This document shows positions 45,262-54,836 of a stretch of DNA of 64,000 nt, piece by piece. The translations under genes and the position numbers were made by a program. The first letter of the stretch is position 1, and the number at the start of each line of letters is the position of its first letter. This DNA is from Rossellomorea pakistanensis (GTDB taxonomy: Bacteria > Bacillota > Bacilli > Bacillales > Bacillaceae_B). The stretch spans positions 710,123 through 774,122 of the forward strand of contig NZ_JAFBDZ010000003.1 of the NCBI RefSeq assembly GCF_016908495.1, in the 5' to 3' direction. The notes under the pieces were generated by a model. That model did not search any database, was not told the DNA's origin, and saw only the letters and a program-made list of their open reading frames with translations.

Positions 45262-45455
45262 TGAATGTTCCCCCTGGATAAGTTTTTTCTATATTTTGTA
45301 TTTTAACATATTTGTTTGGAATTTTATGATTGTTGAGATTTTTGCAAATGGTGTAAGTTATTATAAAAATATTATGTAAACAAGTTTTGGTTTTTTTAAA
45401 AAAGGTAATCATCTTGATAGAAAGAATTAAAAACTTAATGATTTACATTAAAACC

Positions 45456-45480
45456 TGTAACTTTTTTAAGTCTCAAACGA
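45456..45480 (+). promoter_or_regulatory. ECF-type promoter, likely autoregulatory
   Basis: TGTAAC (45456-45461), a 16-base T/A-rich spacer and CGA (45478-45480, CGAATA). This resembles ECF promoters of the TGAAAC-N16-CGTA type and lies 37 bases before the sigma factor start. Confidence 0.5.
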
Positions 45481-45516
45481 ATAATGAGTGAAGGGAAAAT
45501 AAAAGGGGGGAGTTAA

Positions 45517-46050
45517 TTGGGGGAGAGCTTAGAAGAGAGAATTAGTGAAATTTATCGTTTACATTATCTTGATGTTTACAGATTTCTTATTTGTTTTTCC
45601 GGTAACCAAAACGATGCAGAGGATTTGACTCAAGAGGTTTTTATCAGAGTACTGAATCATTTATCTGCCTATAATCATTCTTCCAATTTAAAAACTTGGA
45701 TCTTTTCAATTGCGAAGCATGTAGCAGTTGATGATTATAGAAAGAAAAAATTCACCTCGCTTTTTAAGGATAACTTTTTCAAACAATTAGTTTCCAATGA
45801 AAAAGAGCCTAATGAGTTTGTAGAGCAAAATGAATTGAATCATCTCCTGCATGATGCGATTTCTCGATTAAAACCACTTTACAGGACGGTTGTTATTTTA
45901 AGGGGAATCAATGAATTTTCCATCAAAGAAACGTCTGAAATTCTTGATTGTAGCAAATCCAAGGTAAAAGTAAGTTATCATCGAGCATTACGAGAATTGA
46001 AAAGGAAGATTCATTTGGACATTGAGGAGGTCATTGGAAATGCCAACTGA
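45517..46050 (+). CDS. ECF-type RNA polymerase sigma factor
   Basis: A 177-aa sigma-70-family factor. Region 2 (DVYRFLICFSGNQNDAEDLT, then QEVFIRVLNHLSAYNHSSNLKTW) reads the -10. Region 4 (LKPLYRTVVILRGINEFSIK, then ETSEILDCSKSKVKVSYHRALR) reads the -35. The start is TTG 45517, with GGGGGG before it. The 3' end overlaps the next gene, whose product has a single membrane helix and an extracellular SpoIIP domain. That product is the natural anti-sigma candidate. Confidence 0.92.
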   Translation: MGESLEERISEIYRLHYLDVYRFLICFSGNQNDAEDLTQEVFIRVLNHLSAYNHSSNLKTWIFSIAKHVAVDDYRKKKFTSLFKDNFFKQLVSNEKEPNEFVEQNELNHLLHDAISRLKPLYRTVVILRGINEFSIKETSEILDCSKSKVKVSYHRALRELKRKIHLDIEEVIGNAN

Positions 46051-46939
46051 TCATGAATTATTTAACTTGATAAAAGAAACCTATCCCCTTAACCCAAAAG
46101 CTGAATTTATTTCAAATACCGATACTAAACTCAAACAGCTGGCAAGAAATTTAGATAAAAAGAAAAGAGTTAAAAAATGGTCACTTGCCTCTGTAGGTAT
46201 GGTATTTTGTATCATGGCATTTTCCTGGTTTTTCTTTTTTAGCGGTAAAGAAATCATTAACAACGCGTTATCCTTTCTAGATCAAAGCCAATCAGCTGCA
46301 CCTATTCATGAAAAAAATCCAACTGTTTTAATCCATCACACTCATAATCGTGAATCCTTTACATCGCTAATAAATGTAGATAATCCTGATCTTGCCCATC
46401 ATAAATCGAAAAATATTACTCTTGTTGGGGATAGGTTAGCTAAATCATTACAGAAAGAACAAATATTTTCACTTCATCATAAAACAGATGGAATTGGGCT
46501 ATTGAATGAGATGAATTTGGAATATTTTCAGGCATACCAAGTATCTAGAGAACCTTTAAAAAAAGCATTGGATAAAAATAAAAGCAATATGATGGTCTTT
46601 GATATCCATCGAAGTTCGGGACCGCGCATGGACACAACTGTAGAATTAAATAGGAAGAAATATGCCAAGATTTCATTTATAAATTCAAAATCAAGTGAGA
46701 AATTTGAAGAAAATAATGCTTTTGCAAAACTTCTTCATCAAAAAATCGAAAAGAAGTACCCTGGAATATCTAGAGGGGTTTTTGTGAAGTCACAGGAGAG
46801 ACAAAGTACCTATAATCAAGATTTAATGGGTCAATCTGTCTTAATTAATATCGGTGGAGTTGAAAATACTTTAGAGGAAGAGTATAGGACAGCCGATATT
46901 CTAGCAGAGGTTATAGGTGAGGTTATGATGGAGCTGTAA
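46040..46939 (+). CDS. single-pass membrane protein with SpoIIP-type hydrolase domain, putative anti-sigma
   Basis: A 299-aa protein. A cytoplasmic N-terminal part of about 45 residues is followed by one membrane helix (~49-68) and an extracellular SpoIIP domain. The conserved catalytic motifs are present: VLIHHTHNRESF (~96-107), VFDIHRSS, and TYNQDLMGQSVLINIGG. SpoIIP proteins cut peptidoglycan peptide and amide bonds during engulfment. The start codon overlaps the sigma factor stop, the usual layout of sigma/anti-sigma pairs. I chose ATG 46040, after GAGGAGG. Anti-sigma activity is inferred from position, but the hydrolase motifs are seen directly. Confidence 0.82.
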   Translation: MPTDHELFNLIKETYPLNPKAEFISNTDTKLKQLARNLDKKKRVKKWSLASVGMVFCIMAFSWFFFFSGKEIINNALSFLDQSQSAAPIHEKNPTVLIHHTHNRESFTSLINVDNPDLAHHKSKNITLVGDRLAKSLQKEQIFSLHHKTDGIGLLNEMNLEYFQAYQVSREPLKKALDKNKSNMMVFDIHRSSGPRMDTTVELNRKKYAKISFINSKSSEKFEENNAFAKLLHQKIEKKYPGISRGVFVKSQERQSTYNQDLMGQSVLINIGGVENTLEEEYRTADILAEVIGEVMMEL

Positions 46940-46990
46940 TTAAATTCTACATTTTTTAGAATTAATTTTTTTATAAACATTTAAAGGGAT

Positions 46991-47034
46991 ATTTTTAATA
47001 AAATAGGCCAAATCAGCAATGATTTGGCCTATTA
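46991..47034 (-). terminator. terminator of the thiC unit
   Basis: AGGCCAAATCA pairs with TGATTTGGCCT (47005-47030), followed on the minus strand by a T-rich run (ATTTTATT). Confidence 0.8.
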
Positions 47035-47065
47035 CTATTAGTTTAGTAGGAGAAAGTATCCTTAT

Positions 47066-49176
<2,111 letters not shown>

Positions 49177-49199
49177 TTAATACTCAAATATTGCTCACA

Positions 49200-49297
49200 C
49201 TAAACTTCCCTACGCTGGTATGAACCAGATCAGGTCCGAAGAGTCAAGAAACTTCAACGCGTTTCTCTCTCAGCCCAGCTCATTGGACACCCCTAGT
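49200..49297 (-). promoter_or_regulatory. TPP riboswitch (THI element)
   Basis: On the minus strand the THI-box blocks are in order: AGGGGTGTCC, GCTGAGAG, then GACCTGATCTGGTTCATACC and AGCGTAGGGA. It binds thiamine pyrophosphate and lets the downstream terminator form, which switches thiC off. Confidence 0.95.
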
Positions 49298-49467
49298 TTT
49301 ACTATTAAGTTTTCATATCCATATTACACTAGACTCTATGGGAATGGAAGAGACAATCAAAAATTATTTGAAAGAATATAGGATAATTTGATTCGTCGTT
49401 GGATGAAACAAAAGAGTAATAGAAATGTAGTAAAATTAAGAATATAAAATATTTAGAGGTGAAACGA

Positions 49468-49932
49468 ATGATTCAATTAGAAAGAATGGGTCAGCGAGAT
49501 TTCTACAACTATTTGGAGTTTATGGTTCCAGAATACGCTAGAAGTATCTCAGCTAATTTTAACCTACCTTTTGAAAAAGCCAAGGTAGAATCTGAAGAGC
49601 TCTTAGAGAAGCTTTTTCCAGATGGACTACATACGAAAGATCAGTATATCTATAATGTCTATGATTCTAGTGAGAACAAGAAGGTTGGAGTCCTATGGTA
49701 CAAGATTAAAAAGGAAATGAGCCAAGCTTTTCTTTATCATATTTATATTAACGAAGAATCAAGAGGGAAGGGATACGGGTCGGCAGTGTTAGAGGAATTG
49801 GAAAGGAAAGCAAAAGAGCATGAGGTCACGTCATTAGCATTAAATGTATTTGGAAATAACGAAAGGGCTTATGAACTTTATAAAAAATTTGGTTATGAAA
49901 CTTCATCGATTGCTATGAAGAAATCATTGTAG
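49468..49932 (+). CDS. GNAT-family N-acetyltransferase
   Basis: A 154-aa acetyltransferase with acetyl-CoA loop HIYINEESRGKGYGSAVLEE (residues ~92-111) and NVFGNNERAYELYKKFGY near the C-terminus. I chose ATG 49468, six bases after AGAGGTG. A GTG three codons earlier is inside that site. It is a single gene divergent from thiC, with no link to thiamine visible. Confidence 0.86.
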   Translation: MIQLERMGQRDFYNYLEFMVPEYARSISANFNLPFEKAKVESEELLEKLFPDGLHTKDQYIYNVYDSSENKKVGVLWYKIKKEMSQAFLYHIYINEESRGKGYGSAVLEELERKAKEHEVTSLALNVFGNNERAYELYKKFGYETSSIAMKKSL

Positions 49933-50144
49933 GAATAATTAATGAAGCGGGAAATTTATCTTGTTTATTGGGGTAGTGTTCTAAAGTTGGAACACTGCTT
50001 TTTCATCTGGCTATTCGAATTAAAGCGTATAAAAAATTTCAGCTACTAAATCTTTGCTAATAAGCAAAAGTGTCCAAAGTTATTGACATGGTTGTGCAAG
50101 TTGTTAAAATAATGATGTCCAATTCTTTTGACATAGGTGATGTA

Positions 50145-50336
50145 ATGAAAAATAAAATTAAAACAATACGAAAAAAATTAGGGATTACACAAGAGAAACT
50201 TGCCAAGGAGTGTGGGGTAGTGAGGCAAACCATCAATTGTATAGAAAATGATAAATATGACCCTACGCTGGAACTGGCATTCAAATTATCAAAAATATTA
50301 AAAGTAAAGGTAGATGAATTGTTTATTTATGAGTAA
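50145..50336 (+). CDS. XRE-family small regulator
   Basis: A 63-aa Cro/CI-type helix-turn-helix protein of the YgzD/YozG kind. The motif KLGITQEKLAKECGVVRQTI (residues ~10-29) covers the HTH, and the C-terminus ends VKVDELFIYE. I chose ATG 50145, after AGGTGATGT. A frame from 50070 lacks a site. Its last codons overlap the start of the deformylase gene, so the two are linked in translation. Confidence 0.88.
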   Translation: MKNKIKTIRKKLGITQEKLAKECGVVRQTINCIENDKYDPTLELAFKLSKILKVKVDELFIYE

Positions 50337-50904
50337 ATTTCATTCTAATTATATAATTTCGATGAAAGATATTATAAGGGAAGGGAACCAAATTCTACAT
50401 CAAGCTACACAAGAAGTATTGGTCCCACCTACTGAAGAAGACAAAGAGACATTAATTTGCATGATGAACTTCTTGAAAAATAGTCAAGATCCAGATCTGG
50501 CAAAAAAATACAAATTACGTGCAGGAGTAGGATTATCGGCAAATCAGATTGGCTTGAATAAGCGAATGTTTGCAGCGTATTTGACCGATGAGAAGGGGAA
50601 ACAACATGAATATTCACTTATTAATCCAAAAATAGTGAGTCATTCTATCTCCTTGATTTATTTACCACAAAGCGAAGGCTGCCTCTCTGTTGATCGTGAT
50701 ATAAAAGGGTTTATACCGAGGTATGAGCGGATAAAAGTGAAAGGGTTTAATTTATCGGGAGAAGAGATATTATTAAAACTTAGCGGATATTCTTCCATAG
50801 TTATTCAACATGAAATAGACCATCTAAATGGAATTATGTTTTATGACCGGATTAATCATGAAAACCCATTTGCACTACCAGAAAACAGTAAAAGTTTATA
50901 CTGA
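50329..50904 (+). CDS. def: peptide deformylase, type 2-like
   Basis: About 191 aa. It removes formyl groups from nascent proteins. The three deformylase motifs are present: GVGLSANQIGL (usually GxGLAAPQ), SEGCLSV with the metal Cys, and QHEIDHLNG with the HEXXH metal site. Length and N-terminus (KDIIREGNQILHQATQEV) match Bacillus DefB-type enzymes. The start could be ATG 50329, which overlaps the XRE stop, or ATG 50362. Neither has a strong ribosome site. The substitution of AAP by SAN in motif 1 is unusual. Cells usually have another copy. Confidence 0.87.
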   Translation: MSKFHSNYIISMKDIIREGNQILHQATQEVLVPPTEEDKETLICMMNFLKNSQDPDLAKKYKLRAGVGLSANQIGLNKRMFAAYLTDEKGKQHEYSLINPKIVSHSISLIYLPQSEGCLSVDRDIKGFIPRYERIKVKGFNLSGEEILLKLSGYSSIVIQHEIDHLNGIMFYDRINHENPFALPENSKSLY

Positions 50905-51006
50905 TGCTTACATTTCAAATATTTATTGAGTAATGCCATTTTCATTTAAAGAAATTATTTTAAGTCGTAAAAATACTTCGATGATTAAACGTATTGGAGG
51001 TCTAAA

Positions 51007-51723
51007 TTGAATACCGTTATTATTTTTATTTGCATTATTTTAATCGCATCAATACTCCAAACAAGTACTGGCTTTGGGTTCTCAATCATGGCAACACCTT
51101 TTTTGCTGCTGATTTTTTTACCTCAAGAAGCGATTCAAATCAATCTCATTTTATCCTTGCTAATTTCACTTTCATTAATTTATAAAATTAGAAAGGAAAT
51201 TGATTATCCTCTGTTAAAAAGATTTATTATTGGCAGCATTGCCGGTGTCCCATTTGGGAGTTTAGTCTTTATGTCGATTAATGTTGATCACTTAAAGTTT
51301 ATTGTCAGTGTAATTATTCTGGTACTCACGTTGTTCATGATGGTGAATCTTAAGATTAAAACCACTCCATTTCGAGATTATTTAGTTGGTGGATTATCTG
51401 GAGTGTTAACAACGAGTATTGGTATGCCTGGTCCACCGCTATTGCTTTATTTTACTGGAACGGACACAGGAAAAGAAAAGGTTCGAGCAACTACACTAGC
51501 TTTTTATCTTTTTATTTATTTAATAAGTCTTGGAACACAAGTCGTTACAGTAGGGACCAATATGACCGTTTGGAAATCGAGTTTGTATGCCATTCCGCTT
51601 GTTATTCTTGGATTGGTATTGGGGCAATTCCTATTTAAATGGTTCAACCAACGTGTTTTTAGAATTTTTACATATGTCCTTCTGATTTCTACAGGAGTGT
51701 ATCTTCTGATTGATAGTTTGTGA
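51007..51723 (+). CDS. TauE/SafE-family sulfite/organosulfonate exporter
   Basis: A 238-aa membrane protein with about seven or eight helices. The duplicated TauE motifs are TSTGFGFSIMATPFLLL (residues ~21-37) and VGGLSGVLTTSIGMPGPPLL (~127-146). The family exports sulfite or sulfo-organic anions. The start is TTG 51007, after TTGGAGG. The substrate is not given by context. Confidence 0.88.
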   Translation: MNTVIIFICIILIASILQTSTGFGFSIMATPFLLLIFLPQEAIQINLILSLLISLSLIYKIRKEIDYPLLKRFIIGSIAGVPFGSLVFMSINVDHLKFIVSVIILVLTLFMMVNLKIKTTPFRDYLVGGLSGVLTTSIGMPGPPLLLYFTGTDTGKEKVRATTLAFYLFIYLISLGTQVVTVGTNMTVWKSSLYAIPLVILGLVLGQFLFKWFNQRVFRIFTYVLLISTGVYLLIDSL

Positions 51724-51952
51724 TTGTGAGTTATATTTGAAGCAATGTTTCGAATGCATCTTGAAGTGCCGCAGACGAAAATTGTGAGAGTTAAGGCTGC
51801 AGAATAGCAACAAAGTATATTTTGTTATATAATATAAGGAAACATTTAATCATTTTTTTTAAAATATTAATAATTTGTGTTTTAGAATGAAATGTATTAT
51901 CATAATATTTAAAAAATAATATTCTTTCTGAAAGGAGAGTACTGATTTTCAA

Positions 51953-52192
51953 ATGGATGATCCCTCGAGTAAGAAGGTATCGAAGATTTATCGAAAGTTG
52001 GTTACCTCTAACGAAGTAAAAGCCTATCTGATTTACGAAAGACTTAATGATGAAATGAAAGCAAAACTTAGAGAAAAGCTGAAAGAAAATCAATCAGCTT
52101 CTTCGCAACACCTGCTCAAATTGATTGATCAGGATTATATGGCAACATCAATGAATAAAGACATCGCTGTCACAAAGGTGGATAGCCTATAA
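51953..52192 (+). CDS. small soluble protein, 79 aa, unknown
   Basis: ATG 51953 follows AAAGGAG by 16 bases, a long spacing. A TATAAT lies about 130 bases upstream. The product is helical and charged (YERLNDEMKAKLREKLKE) with no recognised domain. The codon pattern looks coding and no overlapping frame is better, so I keep it with moderate confidence. Confidence 0.5.
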   Translation: MDDPSSKKVSKIYRKLVTSNEVKAYLIYERLNDEMKAKLREKLKENQSASSQHLLKLIDQDYMATSMNKDIAVTKVDSL

Positions 52193-52307
52193 ATTATAAA
52201 TTATAAATTATTTATTAGAGGAGATGGAGTTAATGACTTCATCTTCTTTTTGATTTTGGTTATTTTCTAAAAGATTATTGTTTTTTAGTACATATTTTTT
52301 TGTAAAA

Positions 52308-52376
52308 AGGTTGGTTGGAGCGGAGATCTCACTGCCCACACCGCGGAAGTTGATATCCCTCCGCTCTAACCAACTT
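52308..52376. repeat. long imperfect hairpin upstream of the NADH oxidase
   Basis: AGGTTGGTTGGAGCGGAGAT (52308-52327) faces ATCCCTCCGCTCTAACCAAC (52355-52374) with G-U pairs and one bulge. It is GC-rich in an AT-rich gap, and a run of T precedes it (terminator-like on the minus strand). A weak open frame across it is not convincing. Confidence 0.6.
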
Positions 52377-52422
52377 ACTACTTTTCAAATTAGAACAATG
52401 TGTTGCCAAAAATATAATATGA

Positions 52423-52440
52423 TTGTGAAATATATCACAA
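52423..52440. promoter_or_regulatory. Rex-type operator 1
   Basis: TTGTGAA-ATAT-ATCACAA: inverted repeat matching the Rex consensus except at one position. It lies just upstream of the -35. Confidence 0.75.
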
Positions 52441-52445
52441 ATTTG

Positions 52446-52474
52446 TTGATTTTATTGATATCTCATTGTATACT
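52446..52474 (+). promoter_or_regulatory. sigma-A promoter of the NADH oxidase
   Basis: TTGATT (52446-52451), 17-base spacer, TATACT (52469-52474). Confidence 0.65.
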
Positions 52475-52489
52475 ATATTCAAAGTTAGT

Positions 52490-52507
52490 TTGTGAATTAT
52501 TTCACAT
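52490..52507. promoter_or_regulatory. Rex-type operator 2
   Basis: TTGTGAA-TTAT-TTCACAT: one outer base off the consensus, downstream of the -10. Confidence 0.75.
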
Positions 52508-52511
52508 ATAA

Positions 52512-52529
52512 TTGTGAAGTTCTTCACAA
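52512..52529. promoter_or_regulatory. Rex-type operator 3, perfect
   Basis: TTGTGAA-GTTC-TTCACAA: a perfect match to the Rex consensus, 30 bases before the start codon. Confidence 0.85.
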
Positions 52530-52559
52530 AAACATTTTAACTTTAAAGGAGTCTTTAAC

Positions 52560-53888
52560 ATGAAAATTGTTGTCATTGGGTGTACACATGCAGGGACCGC
52601 AGCTGTGAAGAATATGGCTGAGTTGTATCCAGAAGCAACCATCACAGTTTATGAAAAAAACGATAATGTTTCTTTTCTTTCATGCGGTATTGCCCTTTAT
52701 GTCGGTGGAGTAGCGAAGGATCCAAATCAATTATTTTATTCATCTCCTGAAGAACTAGCCAAACAAGGAATACAAATGAACATGAAACATGAAGTGTTAA
52801 ATATAAATACTAAGCACAAATTCATTACGGTAAAGGATATCGTAACGGGGGAGGTTAAAGAAGATACGTTTGATAAGCTCGTCATGGCAACGGGGTCATG
52901 GCCGATCATCCCTCGAATTGAAGGAATTGAGTTAGAAAATATCCTACTATCCAAAAACTTCAAGCAAGCCAATACGATTATCGAAAAAGCGAAGGAAGCA
53001 CAAAACATTACTGTGATAGGTGCCGGTTATATTGGAGTTGAATTAGTCGAAGCATTTGAACAGTATGGTAAAAAGGTCACATTGATTGACGGGGAGGATC
53101 GAATTTTAAATAAATATTTAGACAAGGATTTTACAACTATTCTCGAGGAAGAATTTAATCGTCGCAATATTACGTTAGCACTTGAACAAACAGTAACTCG
53201 GTTTACAGGAGAGGATGGAAAAGTGAACAAAGTGATCACGACAAAAGGGGAGTACGAGACAGATCTAGTCATCCTTTGTGTGGGGTTCCGTCCAAATACG
53301 GACTTGTTAAAAGGGCAAGTCGATATGCTACCAAACGGTGCAATTATTGTTAATGAATTTATGCAAACGAGTAATCCTACTATTTTCGCAGCGGGGGATA
53401 GCTGTGCGGTTACTTATAATCCAACAGGTGATCATCGTTATATTCCACTTGCTACGAATGCTGTTAGGATGGGGACGTTAGTGGCGCATAACATCGAGGA
53501 TCAGAGGGTGAAATACCAAGGCACACAAGGAACATCTGGGCTGCATATCTACGAATATAATATGGCATCTACAGGTTTAACCGAGGTAACGGCGAAGCAA
53601 GCTGGAATTTCATACAAAGTGATAGATTTAGAGGAAAATAACCGCCCAGAATTTATGCCAACATATGAACCAGTAAAAATAAAAGTTTTATATGAAAAGG
53701 ATACAAGAAAAATCCTCGGGGCACAAATTATTTCAAAAGCTGATATGACACAAATGATCAATACGATGTCCGTTTGCATTCAGAACGATATGACGATTGA
53801 TGAACTAGGCTTTGTGGATTTCTTCTTTCAGCCACATTTTAATAAACCTTGGAATCTGTTGAACCAAGCGGGATTATTGGCTTTGTGA
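52560..53888 (+). CDS. nox: NADH oxidase, FAD-dependent, CoA-disulfide-reductase-like
   Basis: A 442-aa flavoprotein of the NADH oxidase/CoA-disulfide reductase/NADH peroxidase family. The FAD dinucleotide fold is VVIGCTHAGTAAV, the redox-active Cys42 is in SFLSCGIAL, the NADH fold is ITVIGAGYIGVELVEAFE (residues ~150-167), and the second FAD motif is IFAAGDSCAV. His10 is the base used by oxidases and peroxidases. It likely re-oxidises NADH with O2 to water. Three Rex operators upstream imply induction when NADH is high. AAAGGAG precedes ATG 52560. Confidence 0.92.
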   Translation: MKIVVIGCTHAGTAAVKNMAELYPEATITVYEKNDNVSFLSCGIALYVGGVAKDPNQLFYSSPEELAKQGIQMNMKHEVLNINTKHKFITVKDIVTGEVKEDTFDKLVMATGSWPIIPRIEGIELENILLSKNFKQANTIIEKAKEAQNITVIGAGYIGVELVEAFEQYGKKVTLIDGEDRILNKYLDKDFTTILEEEFNRRNITLALEQTVTRFTGEDGKVNKVITTKGEYETDLVILCVGFRPNTDLLKGQVDMLPNGAIIVNEFMQTSNPTIFAAGDSCAVTYNPTGDHRYIPLATNAVRMGTLVAHNIEDQRVKYQGTQGTSGLHIYEYNMASTGLTEVTAKQAGISYKVIDLEENNRPEFMPTYEPVKIKVLYEKDTRKILGAQIISKADMTQMINTMSVCIQNDMTIDELGFVDFFFQPHFNKPWNLLNQAGLLAL

Positions 53889-53924
53889 TAGGGATAAGTG
53901 TTGATTAGTTAAATGTCTGAATTT

Positions 53925-53965
53925 AAGAAGTGTAAAATCGTTGCTGATGATACACTTCTTTTTTT
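53925..53965 (+). terminator. terminator of nox
   Basis: AAGAAGTGTA pairs with TACACTTCTT, followed by T. Confidence 0.85.
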
Positions 53966-54102
53966 GATTAGATATGGTGGAACAATAAGTTTGAAAAGCA
54001 TTAATTATTTTAAGGTTTTTATAATTTAAGTAAATTAGGCAATTTTAAGATAGATAAAATGGTAGAATGATAGGGTGAAAAAAGACAAAAGGAGCCGTGA
54101 CG

Positions 54103-54582
54103 ATGAACTGGAATGAGTTTGAGACACAGCTATATACAATGGTAATGGTGGAAAGAGAAGGCGAAGTCTTATTGGTGAAACGCCCAGATAGAAAAGGCTT
54201 TCCAGGACATATTGCTCCAGGCGGTAAAATAGACTTTCCAGAAAGCCCTGCTGAAGGGGCGATTCGAGAGGTTCGCGAAGAGACGGGCTTGAAAGTGGAG
54301 CGGTTGATCTTTAAAGGGATTGAAGAATTTGTTATTCCACATAAGAAGTTTCGTTATACAGTCTATAATTACATAGCAAAAGAAGTTAGTGGGGACTTGC
54401 TTGAGAATCCACCAGAAGGAGAGCTTGTATGGGTAAAGAAAGGTGAAGCGCTGGAGCTTCCCATGCAATCTTGGTTCAAGCGTCGTTTTCCATACTTCTT
54501 TAAAGCTGGAACCTTTGAAATCCATTCAAAATGGAATGGGGAAAATCGAGGAGAGGCAGAGGTGTCGATCAGAGAACTGTAA
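54103..54582 (+). CDS. NUDIX hydrolase, 8-oxo-dGTP-diphosphatase-like
   Basis: A 159-aa MutT-like enzyme. The Nudix box is complete (GGKIDFPESPAEGAIREVRE, then ETGLKVE). The preceding EGEVLLVKRPDRKGFPGHIA is typical of MutT/YtkD-like proteins that clean oxidised nucleotides. I chose ATG 54103, eight bases after GGAG. A GTG two codons earlier is possible. The C-terminus after WFKRRFPYFF is longer than in minimal MutT. It is a single gene with a terminator. Confidence 0.85.
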   Translation: MNWNEFETQLYTMVMVEREGEVLLVKRPDRKGFPGHIAPGGKIDFPESPAEGAIREVREETGLKVERLIFKGIEEFVIPHKKFRYTVYNYIAKEVSGDLLENPPEGELVWVKKGEALELPMQSWFKRRFPYFFKAGTFEIHSKWNGENRGEAEVSIREL

Positions 54583-54619
54583 TGGATGTACTACCCGAAA
54601 TTTGTCGATTGAAAAAGGT

Positions 54620-54656
54620 AAAGCCGCGAAATCAGTAATGATTTCACGGCTTTTTT
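54620..54656 (+). terminator. terminator of the NUDIX gene
   Basis: AAGCCGCGAAATCA pairs with TGATTTCACGGCTT (one mismatch), followed by T. Confidence 0.88.
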
Positions 54657-54665
54657 AATAAAGAT

Positions 54666-54712
54666 TTTTCGGGTGGTGCCAGGCACGCCCCGGATTTTGA
54701 CGAAATTTGTCG
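54666..54712. repeat. GTGCCAGGCAC palindrome, copy 1
   Basis: TTTTCGGGTGGTGCC-A-GGCACGCCCCGG, then GACGAAATTTGTCG: a GC-rich inverted repeat directly behind a terminator. Confidence 0.75.
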
Positions 54713-54836
54713 TCTGTGTAATTCGAATGAAACTTTGGGAAAAAGAGGTAGATATGTAGGCGATTTTTCTATAAAATGAATGTATGACATTATTATTGAA
54801 TTTTTAACAATATCACCCATAGAAAGGATTTTCTAG

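Noticed and set aside
51745..51807. 20-codon frame after the TauE gene
   Set aside because: No ribosome site; too short to support.
52278..52511. 77-codon open frame before nox
   Set aside because: It runs through a long hairpin, a promoter and two Rex boxes, and has no ribosome site.
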